Part shown: in pieces, positions 20,298-31,314 of the stretch
Layout: every line of letters starts with the position of its first letter
Position numbering within the stretch: the stretch's first letter is position 1
NCBI GenBank assembly: GCA_012838865.1
Contig: DUOK01000026.1
Location: 1-64,000 of the forward strand
Length of the DNA stretch: 64,000 nt
Reading direction: 5' to 3'
From: Bacteroidales bacterium
GTDB taxonomy: Bacteria > Bacteroidota > Bacteroidia > Bacteroidales > Marinilabiliaceae
Program-made: the position numbers and the translations under genes
Notes under the pieces: generated by a model
Database searches by the model: none
What the model saw: the letters and a program-made list of their open reading frames with translations, nothing else
Told to the model about the DNA's origin: nothing

Positions 20298-20978
20298 CTA
20301 CTTTTTCTTCTCGCGCACCAAAACCTCATCGATCATTCCGTAGGCCTTGGCCTCTTCGGCAGTCATCCAGAAGTCCCGGTCCGAGTCCTTTTCCACCTTC
20401 TTAAAGGTATTGCCCGAATGGTCGGCAATAATGGTGTACAACTCCTTACGCAACTTAACAATTTCGCGCGTGGTGATTTCAATATCGACCGACTGGCCCT
20501 GGGCACCGCCCATGGGCTGGTGAATCATTACCCTTGAATGACGCAGAGCCGATCGCTTGCCTTTGGCACCGGCCGTCAACAACACAGCACCCATAGAAGC
20601 AGCCATACCGGTACAAATGGTGGCCACATCGGAAGTGATGTACTGCATGGTATCGTATATCCCCAAACCGGCATAAACCGAACCCCCAGGGGTATTGAAA
20701 TAAATCGAAATATCCTTGGAGGGATCGGTAGAATCGAGGTAAAGCAGCTGCGCCTGAATGATGTTGGCCACATAATCGTCGATGGGCAAGCCCAAAAAGA
20801 TGATGCGGTCCATCATCAAACGGGAAAACACATCCATACTGGCAATGTTCAACTGGCGCTCCTCAATAATTGTCGGCGAAATGTAACTGTTGGCAACAGA
20901 CATGTACTTATCCATTACCATACTGTTGATGCCTACGTGCTTGGTAGCGTATTTGTAAAAATCCTTGGGATCACTCAT
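20298..20978 (-). CDS. clpP: ATP-dependent Clp protease proteolytic subunit
   Basis: NTPGGSVYAGLGIYDTMQ, GMAASMGAVLLTAG, SRVMIHQPMGGAQG. Confidence 0.96.
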   Translation of the reverse strand: MSDPKDFYKYATKHVGINSMVMDKYMSVANSYISPTIIEERQLNIASMDVFSRLMMDRIIFLGLPIDDYVANIIQAQLLYLDSTDPSKDISIYFNTPGGSVYAGLGIYDTMQYITSDVATICTGMAASMGAVLLTAGAKGKRSALRHSRVMIHQPMGGAQGQSVDIEITTREIVKLRKELYTIIADHSGNTFKKVEKDSDRDFWMTAEEAKAYGMIDEVLVREKKK

Positions 20979-21047
20979 TTTTTCTATGTTTAAAAATTAG
21001 CAACCCTAAATTTAAGAAATAATCCGGGTTACAAAAGAGGGCCTTGC

Positions 21048-22409
21048 TTAATTATTCTCAAACATCTTGTTGAATTCCTCTCGGCTCACCTCTTTCTCTT
21101 CCACCTTAACGGCTTCCTTAATAAAGGCCATCACCTTTTCAGAAACAGCTGCCTCGGCCATACGACGACCCTGGTCCTCGTTCTTCAACATGTCCATAGC
21201 GTAACCTTCGATGTGCTCATCGGGCAGATTGGTCAAGCCATACTGCATAAACTGCATGCGGGCCGATTTTTTAGCATAGTTGACCACATCTTCCTGTTCG
21301 ATCTTGAGCTCATTGGCACGTACCACCTCATTTTTAATGAGCTGCCACTTCAAGTCTTCCAAAAACTTAGGCAAATCGTTCTCGATTTGCTCATCGGTCA
21401 TTTTCTCTTCGCCCCGATCCGTCGCCTTGAGCCAACGCTTCAAAAAATCCTCAGGCAAGTTCACATCCAGTTTCGACACCAGCTTCTCACGCGCATCCAC
21501 TGAGAATTTGTATTCCGACTCCATTTCGAAATTGCGCGCCAGGTCTTCTTTCACCTTGGCCTTCATTTCCTCTTCCGACTGCACTACGCCGGCACCAAAT
21601 AACTGGTCGAACAGCTCCTGAGTCAACTCAGGATCGATGAACTCGGTGATTTCCTGAATGGTGAAACGGAAGGCACCTTTAACGGCAGCCGCTTCTTCCT
21701 TGGAGATCTTCAGAATGTAAGAAATTTCGGTGTCGTTGGGGAAGGCCTTCTTCAAATCGAAATCAACGGTTTCGCCCACTTTCTTACCCAAAAGCTTCTT
21801 CTTTTCCTTTTCATCTTTAACAATGGCCAGAGACATAACGGTGTCTTCGGCACTGATGCCGCCTTCTACCACATTGCCCGACTTATCAATCTGCACCACC
21901 GAACCTTTGGCCAGCGACTTATCGGTCACTGCTTCCACCGTTTCGTTTTTGCCAAAGCGTCCGGTCAGGTTACGGATTTGTCCGTCCACCATATCGTCGC
22001 TCACAGCAATTTTATAATAGTTCAGCTTTTCACGCTTGGTCAGCTTTACCTCCACCTCAGGCGCCAGGGCGATGTCAAAAGCAAATTCAAAACTGTCCTG
22101 GGTATCAAAATCAATGGTTTGCTGCTGCTCGCTGGGCAGCGGCTCTCCCAAAATATTCAGCTTATTTTCGGTCAGGTAATTCGATAGGTTCTCAGAAACC
22201 AATTTGTTTATCTCATCGGCCATCACCGCCTTGCCATACATCTTTTTAACGAGACCGGCAGGCACTTTTCCGGGACGAAAACCGGGCATATTGGCTTTCT
22301 TTTGGTAGGATTTAAGGACCTCAGCCACTTTAGGCTCATAATCCTCCTTGGCAATGGTCAACTTAATGACTGCATTCAATTCGTCGTTGTTTTCCCTTGT
22401 GATGTTCAT
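21048..22409 (-). CDS. tig: Trigger factor
   Basis: MNITRENNDELNAVIKLTIAKEDYEPKVAEVLKSYQKKANMPGFRPGKVP; start chosen at MNITREN, not the upstream in-frame ATG. Confidence 0.92.
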   Translation of the reverse strand: MNITRENNDELNAVIKLTIAKEDYEPKVAEVLKSYQKKANMPGFRPGKVPAGLVKKMYGKAVMADEINKLVSENLSNYLTENKLNILGEPLPSEQQQTIDFDTQDSFEFAFDIALAPEVEVKLTKREKLNYYKIAVSDDMVDGQIRNLTGRFGKNETVEAVTDKSLAKGSVVQIDKSGNVVEGGISAEDTVMSLAIVKDEKEKKKLLGKKVGETVDFDLKKAFPNDTEISYILKISKEEAAAVKGAFRFTIQEITEFIDPELTQELFDQLFGAGVVQSEEEMKAKVKEDLARNFEMESEYKFSVDAREKLVSKLDVNLPEDFLKRWLKATDRGEEKMTDEQIENDLPKFLEDLKWQLIKNEVVRANELKIEQEDVVNYAKKSARMQFMQYGLTNLPDEHIEGYAMDMLKNEDQGRRMAEAAVSEKVMAFIKEAVKVEEKEVSREEFNKMFENN

Positions 22410-22518
22410 CAGCGTTCTGTTAAATAATAAATGAAATAAGAGAGCGCAAAGATAATGAAGCATTTAGAATGTAACAACATCCCGCGCTGCATTCTTTCCA
22501 TCGGCGCCTCCAATACTT

Positions 22519-22563
22519 AAAAACCGCCTACTCGCGATCAAAATCGTTAGCAAGGCGGTTTTT
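22519..22563 (-). terminator. Terminator downstream of tRNA-Leu
   Basis: AAAACCGCC...GGCGGTTTTT inverted repeat. Confidence 0.7.
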
Positions 22564-22577
22564 CCTTCTTTTTTTAG

Positions 22578-22659
22578 TGCGGACGAAGGGACTCGAACCC
22601 CCACGCCTTTCGGCACCAGATCCTAAGTCTGGCGCGGCTACCAATTACGCCACGTCCGC
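22578..22659 (-). tRNA. tRNA-Leu (anticodon TAG)
   Basis: Minus-strand GCGGACGTGGCGTAATTGGTAG..CCAGA-CTTAGGA-TCTGG..GGGGGTTCGAGTCCC..CGTCCGCA; long variable arm. Confidence 0.92.
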
Positions 22660-22783
22660 GGAAATGCGGGGCAAAATTAAGCATAAAAATATTCCCCTGC
22701 AACAAAAATCAAAGGGAAGGCAGCAAATATTTCGCTCCCTTCCCTTGAAGAACTTCCTATCCTTTAGTTTTTGCTCAGAAGGC

Positions 22784-24943
22784 CTAGGCCTCACGCATTT
22801 GCAGTAAAAGATTCAGAATATCAACAGCTGCCTGAGCTACAGAGGTACCGGGACCAAAAATGCCCACCACGCCGGCATCGTACAGGAACTGGTAATCCTG
22901 GTGAGGAATAACCCCTCCGGCAATCACCATGATGTCTTCGCGTCCCAGCTTCTTAAGCTCAGCAATCACCTGGGGAACCAGGGTCTTGTGACCTGCAGCC
23001 AGGGAAGAAACACCCAATACGTGCACATCGTTTTCCACAGCCTGCTTGGCTGCTTCGGCAGGGGTTTGGAACAAGGGACCCATGTCCACGTCGAAACCAA
23101 TGTCGGCATAACCTGTAGCCACCACCTTGGCACCGCGGTCGTGTCCGTCCTGGCCCATCTTGGCCACCATAATGCGGGGCTGACGGCCCTCTGCTTCGGC
23201 AAATTTGCGCGCCAGTGCCTGAGCTTGCTCAAACACATTGTCGTCTCCTGCCTCCGAGGAGTAAACACCATTGATAGATCGTATCACAGCCTTGTATCTT
23301 CCTACTTCTTTTTCACATGCATAAGAAATCTCACCCAAAGAGGCACGCTTTTGAGCGGCATCCACAGCCAGCTCCAGGAGGTTGCCTTTACCGGTTTTCA
23401 CACACTCGGTAATGGCTTCCAGAGCAGCCTGCACGTCTGCCTCATTGCGTTCAGCACGCAATTTCTTCAAACGCTCAATCTGAGATTTACGCACTGCAGC
23501 GTTGTCCACATCCAAAATATCGATGGGGTCTTCCTTTTCCAGACGGTAACGGTTGGTACCCACGATAATTTGCTTGCCACTGTCGATCTTCGCCTGAGTA
23601 CGGGCAGCCGCCTCTTCGATACGCATTTTGGGCAGACCGGTCTCTATGGCCTTGGCCATTCCACCCATTTCTTCGACTTCCTGAATCAAAGCCCAGGCCT
23701 TATCGGCCAGTTCCTTGGTCAACGACTCCACATAATAAGAGCCGGCCCAGGGATCAATAGCCTTACAAATCTGGGTTTCCTCCTGAATGTAAATCTGGGT
23801 ATTACGGGCAATACGCGCAGAGAAATCGGTAGGCAAAGCAATCGCCTCATCGAGGGCATTGGTGTGCAGCGACTGGGTGTGTCCCAGGGCAGCGGCCATC
23901 GCCTCAATACAGGTACGCCCTACGTTGTTGAAAGGATCCTGCTCGGTCAGCGACCAGCCCGAAGTCTGCGAGTGCGTACGCAAAGCCAGCGACTTGGGAT
24001 TTTTGGGACCAAACTGCTTCACAATCTTGGCCCACAGCATACGGGCAGCGCGCATCTTGGCAATTTCCATAAAGTGGTTCATGCCCACGGCCCAGAAAAA
24101 GGACAGGCGCGGTGCAAAAGCATCCACATTCATACCGGCATTAACACCGGCACGCAGGTACTCCAAACCGTCGGCCAGGGTATAAGCCAACTCAATGTCG
24201 GCAGTAGCTCCGGCCTCCTGCATGTGGTAACCCGAAATAGAGATGCTGTTGAACTTCGGCATATTCTTAGAGGTGTACTCAAAAATATCGGCGATGATCT
24301 TCATGGAGAACTCCGGAGGATAGATGTAGGTGTTCCGCACCATAAACTCCTTCAGAATGTCGTTCTGAATGGTTCCGGCCATATCTTCCAACTTACAACC
24401 CTGCTCCAATCCGGCCACAATGTAAAAAGCCATTACGGGCAACACAGCGCCGTTCATGGTCATGGATACCGACATTTTGTCGAGGGGAATACCGTCGAAG
24501 AGCACCTTCATATCGAGGATGGAGTCGATGGCCACACCGGCCTTACCCACATCACCCACTACCCGCTCGTGGTCAGAGTCGTAGCCCCGGTGTGTAGCCA
24601 GGTCAAAAGCCACTGAAAGGCCTTTTTGACCCGCTGCCAGGTTGCGCCGGTAAAAGGCGTTCGACTCTTCAGCCGTTGAAAAGCCGGCATACTGACGGAT
24701 GGTCCAGGGACGCATGGCGTACATGCCCGAATAGGGACCACGCAGGAAGGGGGGCAGACCGGCAGCATAGTTCAAATGCTCCATGCCGGCCAAATCTTCC
24801 TTGGTATAAACAGGCTTAACGGGAATCTGTTCGGGGGTTACCCAATCCTTCTTAATCCCGTTTTTCTTGGCCCAGTCGCCCGCCGAAGCAGCACAGGGCT
24901 CTTTTTTGAAAGTTATTTTTGAAAAATCCGGTTTCATAATCAT
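22784..24943 (-). CDS. Methylmalonyl-CoA mutase, large (B12-binding) subunit
   Basis: [69 protein letters not shown]. Confidence 0.95.
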   Translation of the reverse strand: MIMKPDFSKITFKKEPCAASAGDWAKKNGIKKDWVTPEQIPVKPVYTKEDLAGMEHLNYAAGLPPFLRGPYSGMYAMRPWTIRQYAGFSTAEESNAFYRRNLAAGQKGLSVAFDLATHRGYDSDHERVVGDVGKAGVAIDSILDMKVLFDGIPLDKMSVSMTMNGAVLPVMAFYIVAGLEQGCKLEDMAGTIQNDILKEFMVRNTYIYPPEFSMKIIADIFEYTSKNMPKFNSISISGYHMQEAGATADIELAYTLADGLEYLRAGVNAGMNVDAFAPRLSFFWAVGMNHFMEIAKMRAARMLWAKIVKQFGPKNPKSLALRTHSQTSGWSLTEQDPFNNVGRTCIEAMAAALGHTQSLHTNALDEAIALPTDFSARIARNTQIYIQEETQICKAIDPWAGSYYVESLTKELADKAWALIQEVEEMGGMAKAIETGLPKMRIEEAAARTQAKIDSGKQIIVGTNRYRLEKEDPIDILDVDNAAVRKSQIERLKKLRAERNEADVQAALEAITECVKTGKGNLLELAVDAAQKRASLGEISYACEKEVGRYKAVIRSINGVYSSEAGDDNVFEQAQALARKFAEAEGRQPRIMVAKMGQDGHDRGAKVVATGYADIGFDVDMGPLFQTPAEAAKQAVENDVHVLGVSSLAAGHKTLVPQVIAELKKLGREDIMVIAGGVIPHQDYQFLYDAGVVGIFGPGTSVAQAAVDILNLLLQMREA

Positions 24944-24951
24944 TTGTGTTT

Positions 24952-26811
24952 TTAGATTCCCAGTGCCTTGTTAAATCCCTGCAAAGTCTCCAGCACATTG
25001 CTGCGCACATGAATGAAGTGCTCAATGCCCTTAGCTTTGAGTTCCTCCATGCAGGCGGGAGCACCGGCCACCACCAGGTGGGCTTTACCTTTAAGCGCTT
25101 CGTAGGCTTCGGGAGCTGCAGTGCTGTATTCCTCGTCCGAGGAGCACAAGACCACAATATCGGCACCGGCTTTCAGTGCGGCATCCGTTCCTTCTTTAAC
25201 CGCAGCAAAACCAAGGTTGTCGATAATTTCGTAACCGGCACAGCCAAAGAAGTTGCCCGAAAACTGCGAACGGGCCAGACGCATGGCCAGATTGCCGTAG
25301 GTGAGCATGAATACCTTGGGACGCTTGGCGGCCTTCTCGGTAGCCATACGCAAGTCCTCAAAAGCCTCAGCTCCCCGGAACAAACGCAGGGGTTCTACCT
25401 CCCCGGCTTCAGGTGCTTTGGACCTCATTACCGCAGCATCCACCGAGTCGGCCATGCTGTCCGAAGCATTGGGATACTGGTTGGTCCCCAGGAAAATCTC
25501 CTTGCGAGCGGCCACCGCTTTGGCGCGCTGTTCCGCCGAAGCCTTAACCTCACCTTGAATGAATCCGGCTTGCAAAGCCTTCAAATAACCACCCTTTTCT
25601 TCTACAGCCAGGAAGAGCTTCCAGGCCTCAGAAGCAATGCTGTCGGTCAGGTTTTCGATGTAATAGCTGCCCGCACCCGGATCAACAATCATACTCAGAT
25701 ACGATTCTTCCTTCAACAGCAATTGCTGGTTGCGGGCGATGCGCTCGCTGAACTCATTGGGGGTGCGGAACACCTTATCGAAGGGCTGCACCGTAAGCGA
25801 ATGACAGGCGCCAATGACGGCCGACATGGCTTCTGTTTGGGTACGCAGCATATTTACATAAGGATCGTAAACCGTCTTATTGAACTCGGAAGTCTCACAA
25901 TGCACCAACATTTTGGCGGCCTCATTACCGGCAGGCTTAAAAGCGCTTACGATACTGGACCACAACAAACGACCGGCGCGAAGCTTGGCAATTTCCATAA
26001 AGTAATTGGACCCTACGCTTAAAGTGAAACGCAGACTCTTAGCGGCTTCGTTGACCGTCAATCCACGCTCGGTCAGTTGCGAAAGGTATTCGCTGCCGGC
26101 CGATAAGGCAAAGGCCAACTCCTGCACAATGGTAGCACCGGCGTTGCCAAAATGCTTACCATTAACGTTCACCACCTGAAAGGCGGGAAGTACTTTGGCT
26201 TCCTTCACCAGGTCAGCCACAAAGTCCATGGTTTTCTCGCTGCTTTCGCAAAGGCGCCCGTCGATGGTCAAAGCACCCAGCGGATCCACGTCGAATGAGC
26301 CCTGAACGGCAGCCAGGTCGCGATTCTGTGCCTTAAATGCAGCCACAACAGCTTTTAACAGCTTATCGTTGCCGTGCGCAGCGGAAAAATTCAGCTCCAC
26401 CTCGTTCGACAGAATATTCTTCAGCAAAACTTGAAGATTGGCTTCGCTTATCAGCGCCTCGTCCTCGAAGCGAAAACCCAGTGAAGTCACGCCTTTGGTC
26501 AGCAAGGTCAGCGCCTTCTCATTGGCAACAGCCACATCGCTCACCACAAGGTCCTGACGAACCAGCCATTTGTTCGAAGTTTTGGTTCCCCGCACATAAG
26601 GATACTCACCCGGAAGTGTATCCAGGTACTTCACCTGCTCCAGGTCTTCCTCACGGTAAAAAGGACGTACGCTGAACCCTTCGTTGGTTCTCCAAACGAG
26701 CTTCTTTTCAAAATCGGCCCCTTTGAGATCCGCTGTTATCTTGTCCATCCACTCCTGCGTTGTTACGGGAGCAAAATCGCTGAACAGCGGTTGATTTGAT
26801 TTATCTGCCAT
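24952..26811 (-). CDS. Methylmalonyl-CoA mutase, small subunit
   Basis: Mutase barrel-like N-terminus adjacent to large subunit; C-terminal domain without DxHxxG. Confidence 0.9.
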   Translation of the reverse strand: MADKSNQPLFSDFAPVTTQEWMDKITADLKGADFEKKLVWRTNEGFSVRPFYREEDLEQVKYLDTLPGEYPYVRGTKTSNKWLVRQDLVVSDVAVANEKALTLLTKGVTSLGFRFEDEALISEANLQVLLKNILSNEVELNFSAAHGNDKLLKAVVAAFKAQNRDLAAVQGSFDVDPLGALTIDGRLCESSEKTMDFVADLVKEAKVLPAFQVVNVNGKHFGNAGATIVQELAFALSAGSEYLSQLTERGLTVNEAAKSLRFTLSVGSNYFMEIAKLRAGRLLWSSIVSAFKPAGNEAAKMLVHCETSEFNKTVYDPYVNMLRTQTEAMSAVIGACHSLTVQPFDKVFRTPNEFSERIARNQQLLLKEESYLSMIVDPGAGSYYIENLTDSIASEAWKLFLAVEEKGGYLKALQAGFIQGEVKASAEQRAKAVAARKEIFLGTNQYPNASDSMADSVDAAVMRSKAPEAGEVEPLRLFRGAEAFEDLRMATEKAAKRPKVFMLTYGNLAMRLARSQFSGNFFGCAGYEIIDNLGFAAVKEGTDAALKAGADIVVLCSSDEEYSTAAPEAYEALKGKAHLVVAGAPACMEELKAKGIEHFIHVRSNVLETLQGFNKALGI

Positions 26812-26885
26812 AATGTAACTGTTTTATAATACAATTTACAGCCGGCAAAAGTACGGCTTTTGTTCCACATTAACAGCATCTTATT

Positions 26886-26942
26886 AGGTGTTTAAAAGCA
26901 GAGTACACAAGGAAAGCACCCGCCTGTGTACAACAAACACCT
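26886..26942. repeat. Nested inverted repeat upstream of the mutase genes
   Basis: AGGTGTTT..GTACACAAGG..CCTGTGTAC..AAACACCT. Confidence 0.6.
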
Positions 26943-27060
26943 TGCTGTAATACAAACACTTAACAAGATAAGCTGCTCACCCAGTGAAATCAAGCGCTTT
27001 GTGAAATTTTATTAAATCCCCGCAGGGTGCCGGAACATTTTTTGCTTCGAAATTAGGCCT

Positions 27061-27068
27061 TATCTTTG
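27061..27068 (+). promoter_or_regulatory. Putative -7 element of tatC
   Basis: TATCTTTG (TAnnTTTG) with TTTG at 27041-27044. Confidence 0.5.
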
Positions 27069-27111
27069 CACATTCACTATTTTAGCAAGGTTTTCCAACT
27101 CTGCAGCCGGT

Positions 27112-27927
27112 ATGCCAGCGAACACCAACTCAGACATGTCCTTTCTCGACCACCTCGAAGAACTCCGGTGGCACCTCATCCGCTCCTTTATGGCGGTACT
27201 CGTCTTGGCGGTGCTGGCCTTTGTATTCAAGGGCCTGGTGTTCGACACGGTACTTCTGGGACCCAGTCGCCCCGACTTCCTGACCAACCGCTTACTTTGT
27301 CGCGTGGCCGATTGGGCGCAAATGCCGGTGCTCTGCATCAACCCGGTGCAGTTGTCCTTTCAAAACATCCAGCTGGCCGGTCAGTTTACCATGCACATTT
27401 GGGTGGCCTTTATAGCGGGTGCGACCCTGGCCTTCCCCTACATCTTCTACGAATTCTGGCGTTTCATCCGTCCGGCCCTCTACGAGAATGAGGTACGCCA
27501 CAGCCGCGGCGCCATCCTGGCCGCCAGTCTGCTGTTTTCGGTGGGCATACTCTTTGCCTATTTCGTCATTGCCCCCCTGTCGGTTTACTTCCTGGGCAGC
27601 TACCAGGTGAGTGCCCGTGTCGAAAACATCATTAACTTTGGCTCCTACGTTTCTACCGTAAGTTCCATTGTGCTGGCCACCGGCTTTATGTTTGAACTGC
27701 CGGTGTTCATTTATTTTTTGAGTAAGGTGGGACTCGTCAGCACCGGCTTCCTAAAAAAATACCGGCGGCACGCCATCGTGTTGACCCTGGTCCTGGCAGC
27801 CATTATTACGCCACCGGATGTCATCAGTCAGCTGCTGGTTAGCCTGCCCCTCCTGTTGCTGTACGAAGGTGGTATTATTATTGCAGCAAGAGTGGAACGT
27901 AAAAGAGCCAAAGAAAGCAACGCATAA
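27112..27927 (+). CDS. tatC: Sec-independent protein translocase TatC
   Basis: [22 protein letters not shown]; multiple TM helices; [26 protein letters not shown]. Confidence 0.93.
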   Translation: MPANTNSDMSFLDHLEELRWHLIRSFMAVLVLAVLAFVFKGLVFDTVLLGPSRPDFLTNRLLCRVADWAQMPVLCINPVQLSFQNIQLAGQFTMHIWVAFIAGATLAFPYIFYEFWRFIRPALYENEVRHSRGAILAASLLFSVGILFAYFVIAPLSVYFLGSYQVSARVENIINFGSYVSTVSSIVLATGFMFELPVFIYFLSKVGLVSTGFLKKYRRHAIVLTLVLAAIITPPDVISQLLVSLPLLLLYEGGIIIAARVERKRAKESNA

Positions 27928-27937
27928 CACATATAAA

Positions 27938-28708
27938 ATGGAGAAAGAAGAGGGTTTGCTGCTGCACACCAAAAACCTGGTAAAGCGATACAAAAACCGC
28001 ACGGTGGTTAAAGGCGTGTCGGTAGAGGTGCGACAAGGAGAAATTGTGGGACTGCTGGGTCCCAACGGAGCGGGTAAAACCACGACTTTTTATATGATGG
28101 TGGGACTCATAGCACCCAACGAGGGGGAGATTTACCTGAACGACCAGGTGATAACCAACGAACCGGTGTACCGGCGGGCCCAGAAAGGAGTCGGCTATCT
28201 GGCCCAGGAAGCCAGTGTTTTCCGTAACCTGAGCGTGGAAGACAACATTAAGGCGGTGTTGGAAATGACCAAGTACCCCAAAGAATACCAAAAAAGGCGG
28301 ACCGAAGAGCTGCTCGAAGAGTTCAGTCTCACGCACATCCGCAAGAGCAAGGGCATCCAGCTGTCCGGGGGAGAGCGCCGGCGCACCGAAATTGCCCGTG
28401 CCCTGGCCATCAACCCCAAATTCATTTTGCTCGATGAACCCTTTGCCGGGGTAGATCCCATTGCGGTACGCGACATCCAGGAAATCGTTGCCAAACTCAA
28501 ATACAAGAACATCGGCATATTGATTACCGATCACAACGTACACGAAACCCTGTCGATTACCGACCGCGCCTACCTCCTGTTCGAGGGCAACATCATGAAA
28601 GCGGGCAGTGCCGAGGAATTGGCCGAGGATCCGGATGTGCGACGGGTGTATCTGGGCGACGACTTTATTCTCCGCCGCAGAACCTTTGATGTGGGCCAGA
28701 ACGATTAA
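27938..28708 (+). CDS. lptB: LPS export ABC transporter ATP-binding protein
   Basis: [54 protein letters not shown] at 27938 preferred over track start. Confidence 0.93.
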   Translation: MEKEEGLLLHTKNLVKRYKNRTVVKGVSVEVRQGEIVGLLGPNGAGKTTTFYMMVGLIAPNEGEIYLNDQVITNEPVYRRAQKGVGYLAQEASVFRNLSVEDNIKAVLEMTKYPKEYQKRRTEELLEEFSLTHIRKSKGIQLSGGERRRTEIARALAINPKFILLDEPFAGVDPIAVRDIQEIVAKLKYKNIGILITDHNVHETLSITDRAYLLFEGNIMKAGSAEELAEDPDVRRVYLGDDFILRRRTFDVGQND

Positions 28709-28726
28709 CAAACAAAGAGACAAAAA

Positions 28727-28752
28727 CAGCGCCAGGCAAAGCCTGGCGCTGC
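28727..28752. terminator. Hairpin between convergent lptB and araB
   Basis: CAGCGCCAGGC-aaa-GCCTGGCGCTG perfect stem. Confidence 0.7.
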
Positions 28753-28798
28753 TGGTAACAAAAAATTCGCTCAAAAGGCTTCGCCTCCTGAAAACAAA

Positions 28799-30472
28799 CT
28801 ACAATTTTTCCTGCTCGGTAAAAGCACCCAGCTTGGCGTACTTTTCATAAATGGCGGCATAAGCCTTTACACGCTCAGGATTGGGGGTATATTCCTTTTC
28901 AAATCCCTGCCCCATCGCCTTTTGGGCATCCTCTACGCGCTGATGCACACCGGCAGCCACCGAAGCAAACATAGCGGCACCAAAGGCACAGGTCTCCACG
29001 GTGCGCGCCACCTTAATGGGCATGTTCAACACATCGGCCAGGGTCTGCATGACAAAAGGCGACTTCTTGGCCACCCCACCCAGACCAATGATGCCATCGA
29101 GACGAACCCCTTCACGGGCAAAACGATCTACAATGGCTTTGGAACCGAAGGCAGTGGCCTCCACCAGCGCTCTGAAAATACGCGGCGCATCGGTACCCAG
29201 TTTGAGTCCCGCAATGGTTCCGGTCACTTCCTGACTGGCATCCGGGGTACGGCGACCATTCATCCAGTCGACCGCAAGAACGGTCGATTCTTCCATCGGA
29301 ATCTGCATGGCAGCCTCCGAGAGCAGGGGAATAATTTGTGCTTCCGTTTCTTCAATCAACCTGGCACGCGTTTCCGCATCCACCAGAGTCGTGTTGGCCA
29401 AAATATTATCCAAAGGCCAGGCGATCACCCGCTTGAACCAGGCATATAAGTCGCCAAAAGCCGACTGGCCAGCCTCCAGACCCACGTAGCCGGGAATAAC
29501 CGAACCATCTACCTGACCACAAATACCGGCAATCAGCTTATCGCCAATCTGCTCATAAGGAGCAATCATGATGTCGCAGGTGGAGGTACCAATGGCACGT
29601 GCCAAAACGTTGGGGCTTACTTCGCCCCCTACGGCTCCCATGTGACAGTCGAAAGCACCAACACCCACAGCCACCTCAGTGCTCAGGCCCAGGCGCCCGG
29701 CCCATTCCTCAGTAAGGTGGCCCACCTTAACGTCGCTGGTATAAGTATCCTTATACAAACGGTCGCGATAGCCCTTCAACAAAGGATCCAAGGTCGTTAA
29801 AAACTCCTCCTCGGGCAAACCACCCCAGGCCTCCAGCCACATGGCTTTGTGTCCGGCGGCACAGCGACTGCGCACCACATCAGCAGGCTTTTGCGTCCCG
29901 GTAATCAAGGCGGGCATCCAGTCGCAATGCTCTATCCACGAATAAGCAGCCTTTCGTACCGCCTCGTCGCTGCGCAATACGTGTAAGGCTTTGGCCCACA
30001 CCCATTCCGAAGAATAAATGCCGCCCTCGTACTGGGTGTAGTCAATTTTATACTTCCTTGCCAATTCATTGATCTCAGCAGCTTCTTTTACCGCAGTATG
30101 GTCCTTCCACAACACAAACATCGCGTTGGGATTCTCGGCAAACTCAGGCAACATGGCCAGGGGCACCCCGTCTTCATTCACAAAAACAGGGGTACTGCCC
30201 GTGGTGTCGAAAGACATGCCCACCACATTTTTAGCCACCTCTGGTCCGGCCTGCGCCAGCGACTCCTTAATGATGTACTCCATCACATCGATGTAGTCCT
30301 GCGGATGTTGCCGGTACTGGTCCCTGGCAGGCACACAATACTTCCCCTCCATCCAACGGGGATAATGCTTTACTGCCGAGCCAAGCTCTTCGCCCGTAAG
30401 GGCGTCTACGATAACGGCCCGGGCAGAATCTGAGCCATAATCGAGTCCGATTACATATTTTTTTTCCGACAT
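28799..30472 (-). CDS. araB: Ribulokinase
   Basis: YVIGLDYGSDSARAVIVDALTGEELGS; GVGAFDCHMGAVGG; clustered with araD and araA. Confidence 0.93.
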   Translation of the reverse strand: MSEKKYVIGLDYGSDSARAVIVDALTGEELGSAVKHYPRWMEGKYCVPARDQYRQHPQDYIDVMEYIIKESLAQAGPEVAKNVVGMSFDTTGSTPVFVNEDGVPLAMLPEFAENPNAMFVLWKDHTAVKEAAEINELARKYKIDYTQYEGGIYSSEWVWAKALHVLRSDEAVRKAAYSWIEHCDWMPALITGTQKPADVVRSRCAAGHKAMWLEAWGGLPEEEFLTTLDPLLKGYRDRLYKDTYTSDVKVGHLTEEWAGRLGLSTEVAVGVGAFDCHMGAVGGEVSPNVLARAIGTSTCDIMIAPYEQIGDKLIAGICGQVDGSVIPGYVGLEAGQSAFGDLYAWFKRVIAWPLDNILANTTLVDAETRARLIEETEAQIIPLLSEAAMQIPMEESTVLAVDWMNGRRTPDASQEVTGTIAGLKLGTDAPRIFRALVEATAFGSKAIVDRFAREGVRLDGIIGLGGVAKKSPFVMQTLADVLNMPIKVARTVETCAFGAAMFASVAAGVHQRVEDAQKAMGQGFEKEYTPNPERVKAYAAIYEKYAKLGAFTEQEKL

Positions 30473-30532
30473 GGTATTTTATTTATGGGGACAGACATGG
30501 CCCCAGGTTAGTTTAATACACCCAAAGGGCGC

Positions 30533-31216
30533 TTACTGTCCATAATAAGCATTGGCCCCATGCTTCCGCTCAAAATGCTTGGTAGTCAGGTGAGCATTCA
30601 TGTCCATACCCGGATTCAACATTTTGCCGATATAGGCCATTTTAGCCACCTGCTCCAACACCACACTGTTGTGCACAGCATCGTGGGCATCCTTACCCCA
30701 GGTAAAGGGGGCATGATTCTTCACCAGCACACCAGGAATATGGTTGGGATTTAAGTCCTTGAAGCGCTCAATAATGACCGTACCGGTCTCTTTTTCATAG
30801 GCACCCTTCACCTCTTCTTCTGTCATATCGCGGGTACAGGGAATGTCGCTCGCAAAATAATCGGCATGGGTGGTGCCCACTATGGGCAAGTCCATCCCCG
30901 CCTGTGCCCAGGCCGTACCATAGGTTGAGTGCGTATGTACCACGCCCCCGATTTCAGGAAAGGCTTTGTAAAGCGCCACATGAGTAGGCATATCGGACGA
31001 AGGTTTCAACTTGCCTTCCACCACCTTGCCCTCGAGATCCACCACCACCATTTGCCCGGCATGCATGCCGTCGTAGGCCACCCCGCTGGGTTTAATCACC
31101 ACCAGACCGGAAGCCCGGTCGATGGCACTCACATTGCCCCAGGTAAAGATGACGAGTCCGTGTTTCACCAGGTCCAGATTGGCCTGGCAAACTTCTGCTT
31201 TTAATGATTCTAACAT
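30533..31216 (-). CDS. araD: L-ribulose-5-phosphate 4-epimerase
   Basis: [42 protein letters not shown]. Confidence 0.94.
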   Translation of the reverse strand: MLESLKAEVCQANLDLVKHGLVIFTWGNVSAIDRASGLVVIKPSGVAYDGMHAGQMVVVDLEGKVVEGKLKPSSDMPTHVALYKAFPEIGGVVHTHSTYGTAWAQAGMDLPIVGTTHADYFASDIPCTRDMTEEEVKGAYEKETGTVIIERFKDLNPNHIPGVLVKNHAPFTWGKDAHDAVHNSVVLEQVAKMAYIGKMLNPGMDMNAHLTTKHFERKHGANAYYGQ

Positions 31217-31262
31217 AACTTAACCAGCTAAATATTTTAACACCATAAAACAGACCGAAAAT

Positions 31263-31301
31263 GAAAAAGGGTGCTGCCGACCACGGGGCCGACAGCACCC
31301 C
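31263..31301 (-). terminator. Hairpin downstream of the SLC5 symporter gene
   Basis: GGGTGCTGCCG...CGACAGCACCC followed on minus strand by T-run. Confidence 0.65.
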
Positions 31302-31314
31302 CCATTTTTCAGGC

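Noticed and set aside
22410-22463. N-terminal extension of trigger factor (MLHYLCALLFHLLFNRTL)
   Set aside because: Homology-like start is MNITREN; the extension is hydrophobic and atypical for a cytosolic chaperone.
22901-24616. 571-aa ORF antisense to methylmalonyl-CoA mutase large subunit
   Set aside because: Lies entirely inside a well-supported CDS on the other strand; low-complexity His/Gly-rich translation typical of shadow ORFs from codon bias.
24946-26022. 358-aa plus-strand ORF antisense to mutase small subunit
   Set aside because: Shadow ORF.
26812-27060. Possible cobalamin riboswitch upstream of the B12-dependent mutase
   Set aside because: No recognisable B12-box or conserved core; only nested inverted repeats and promoter-like boxes seen.
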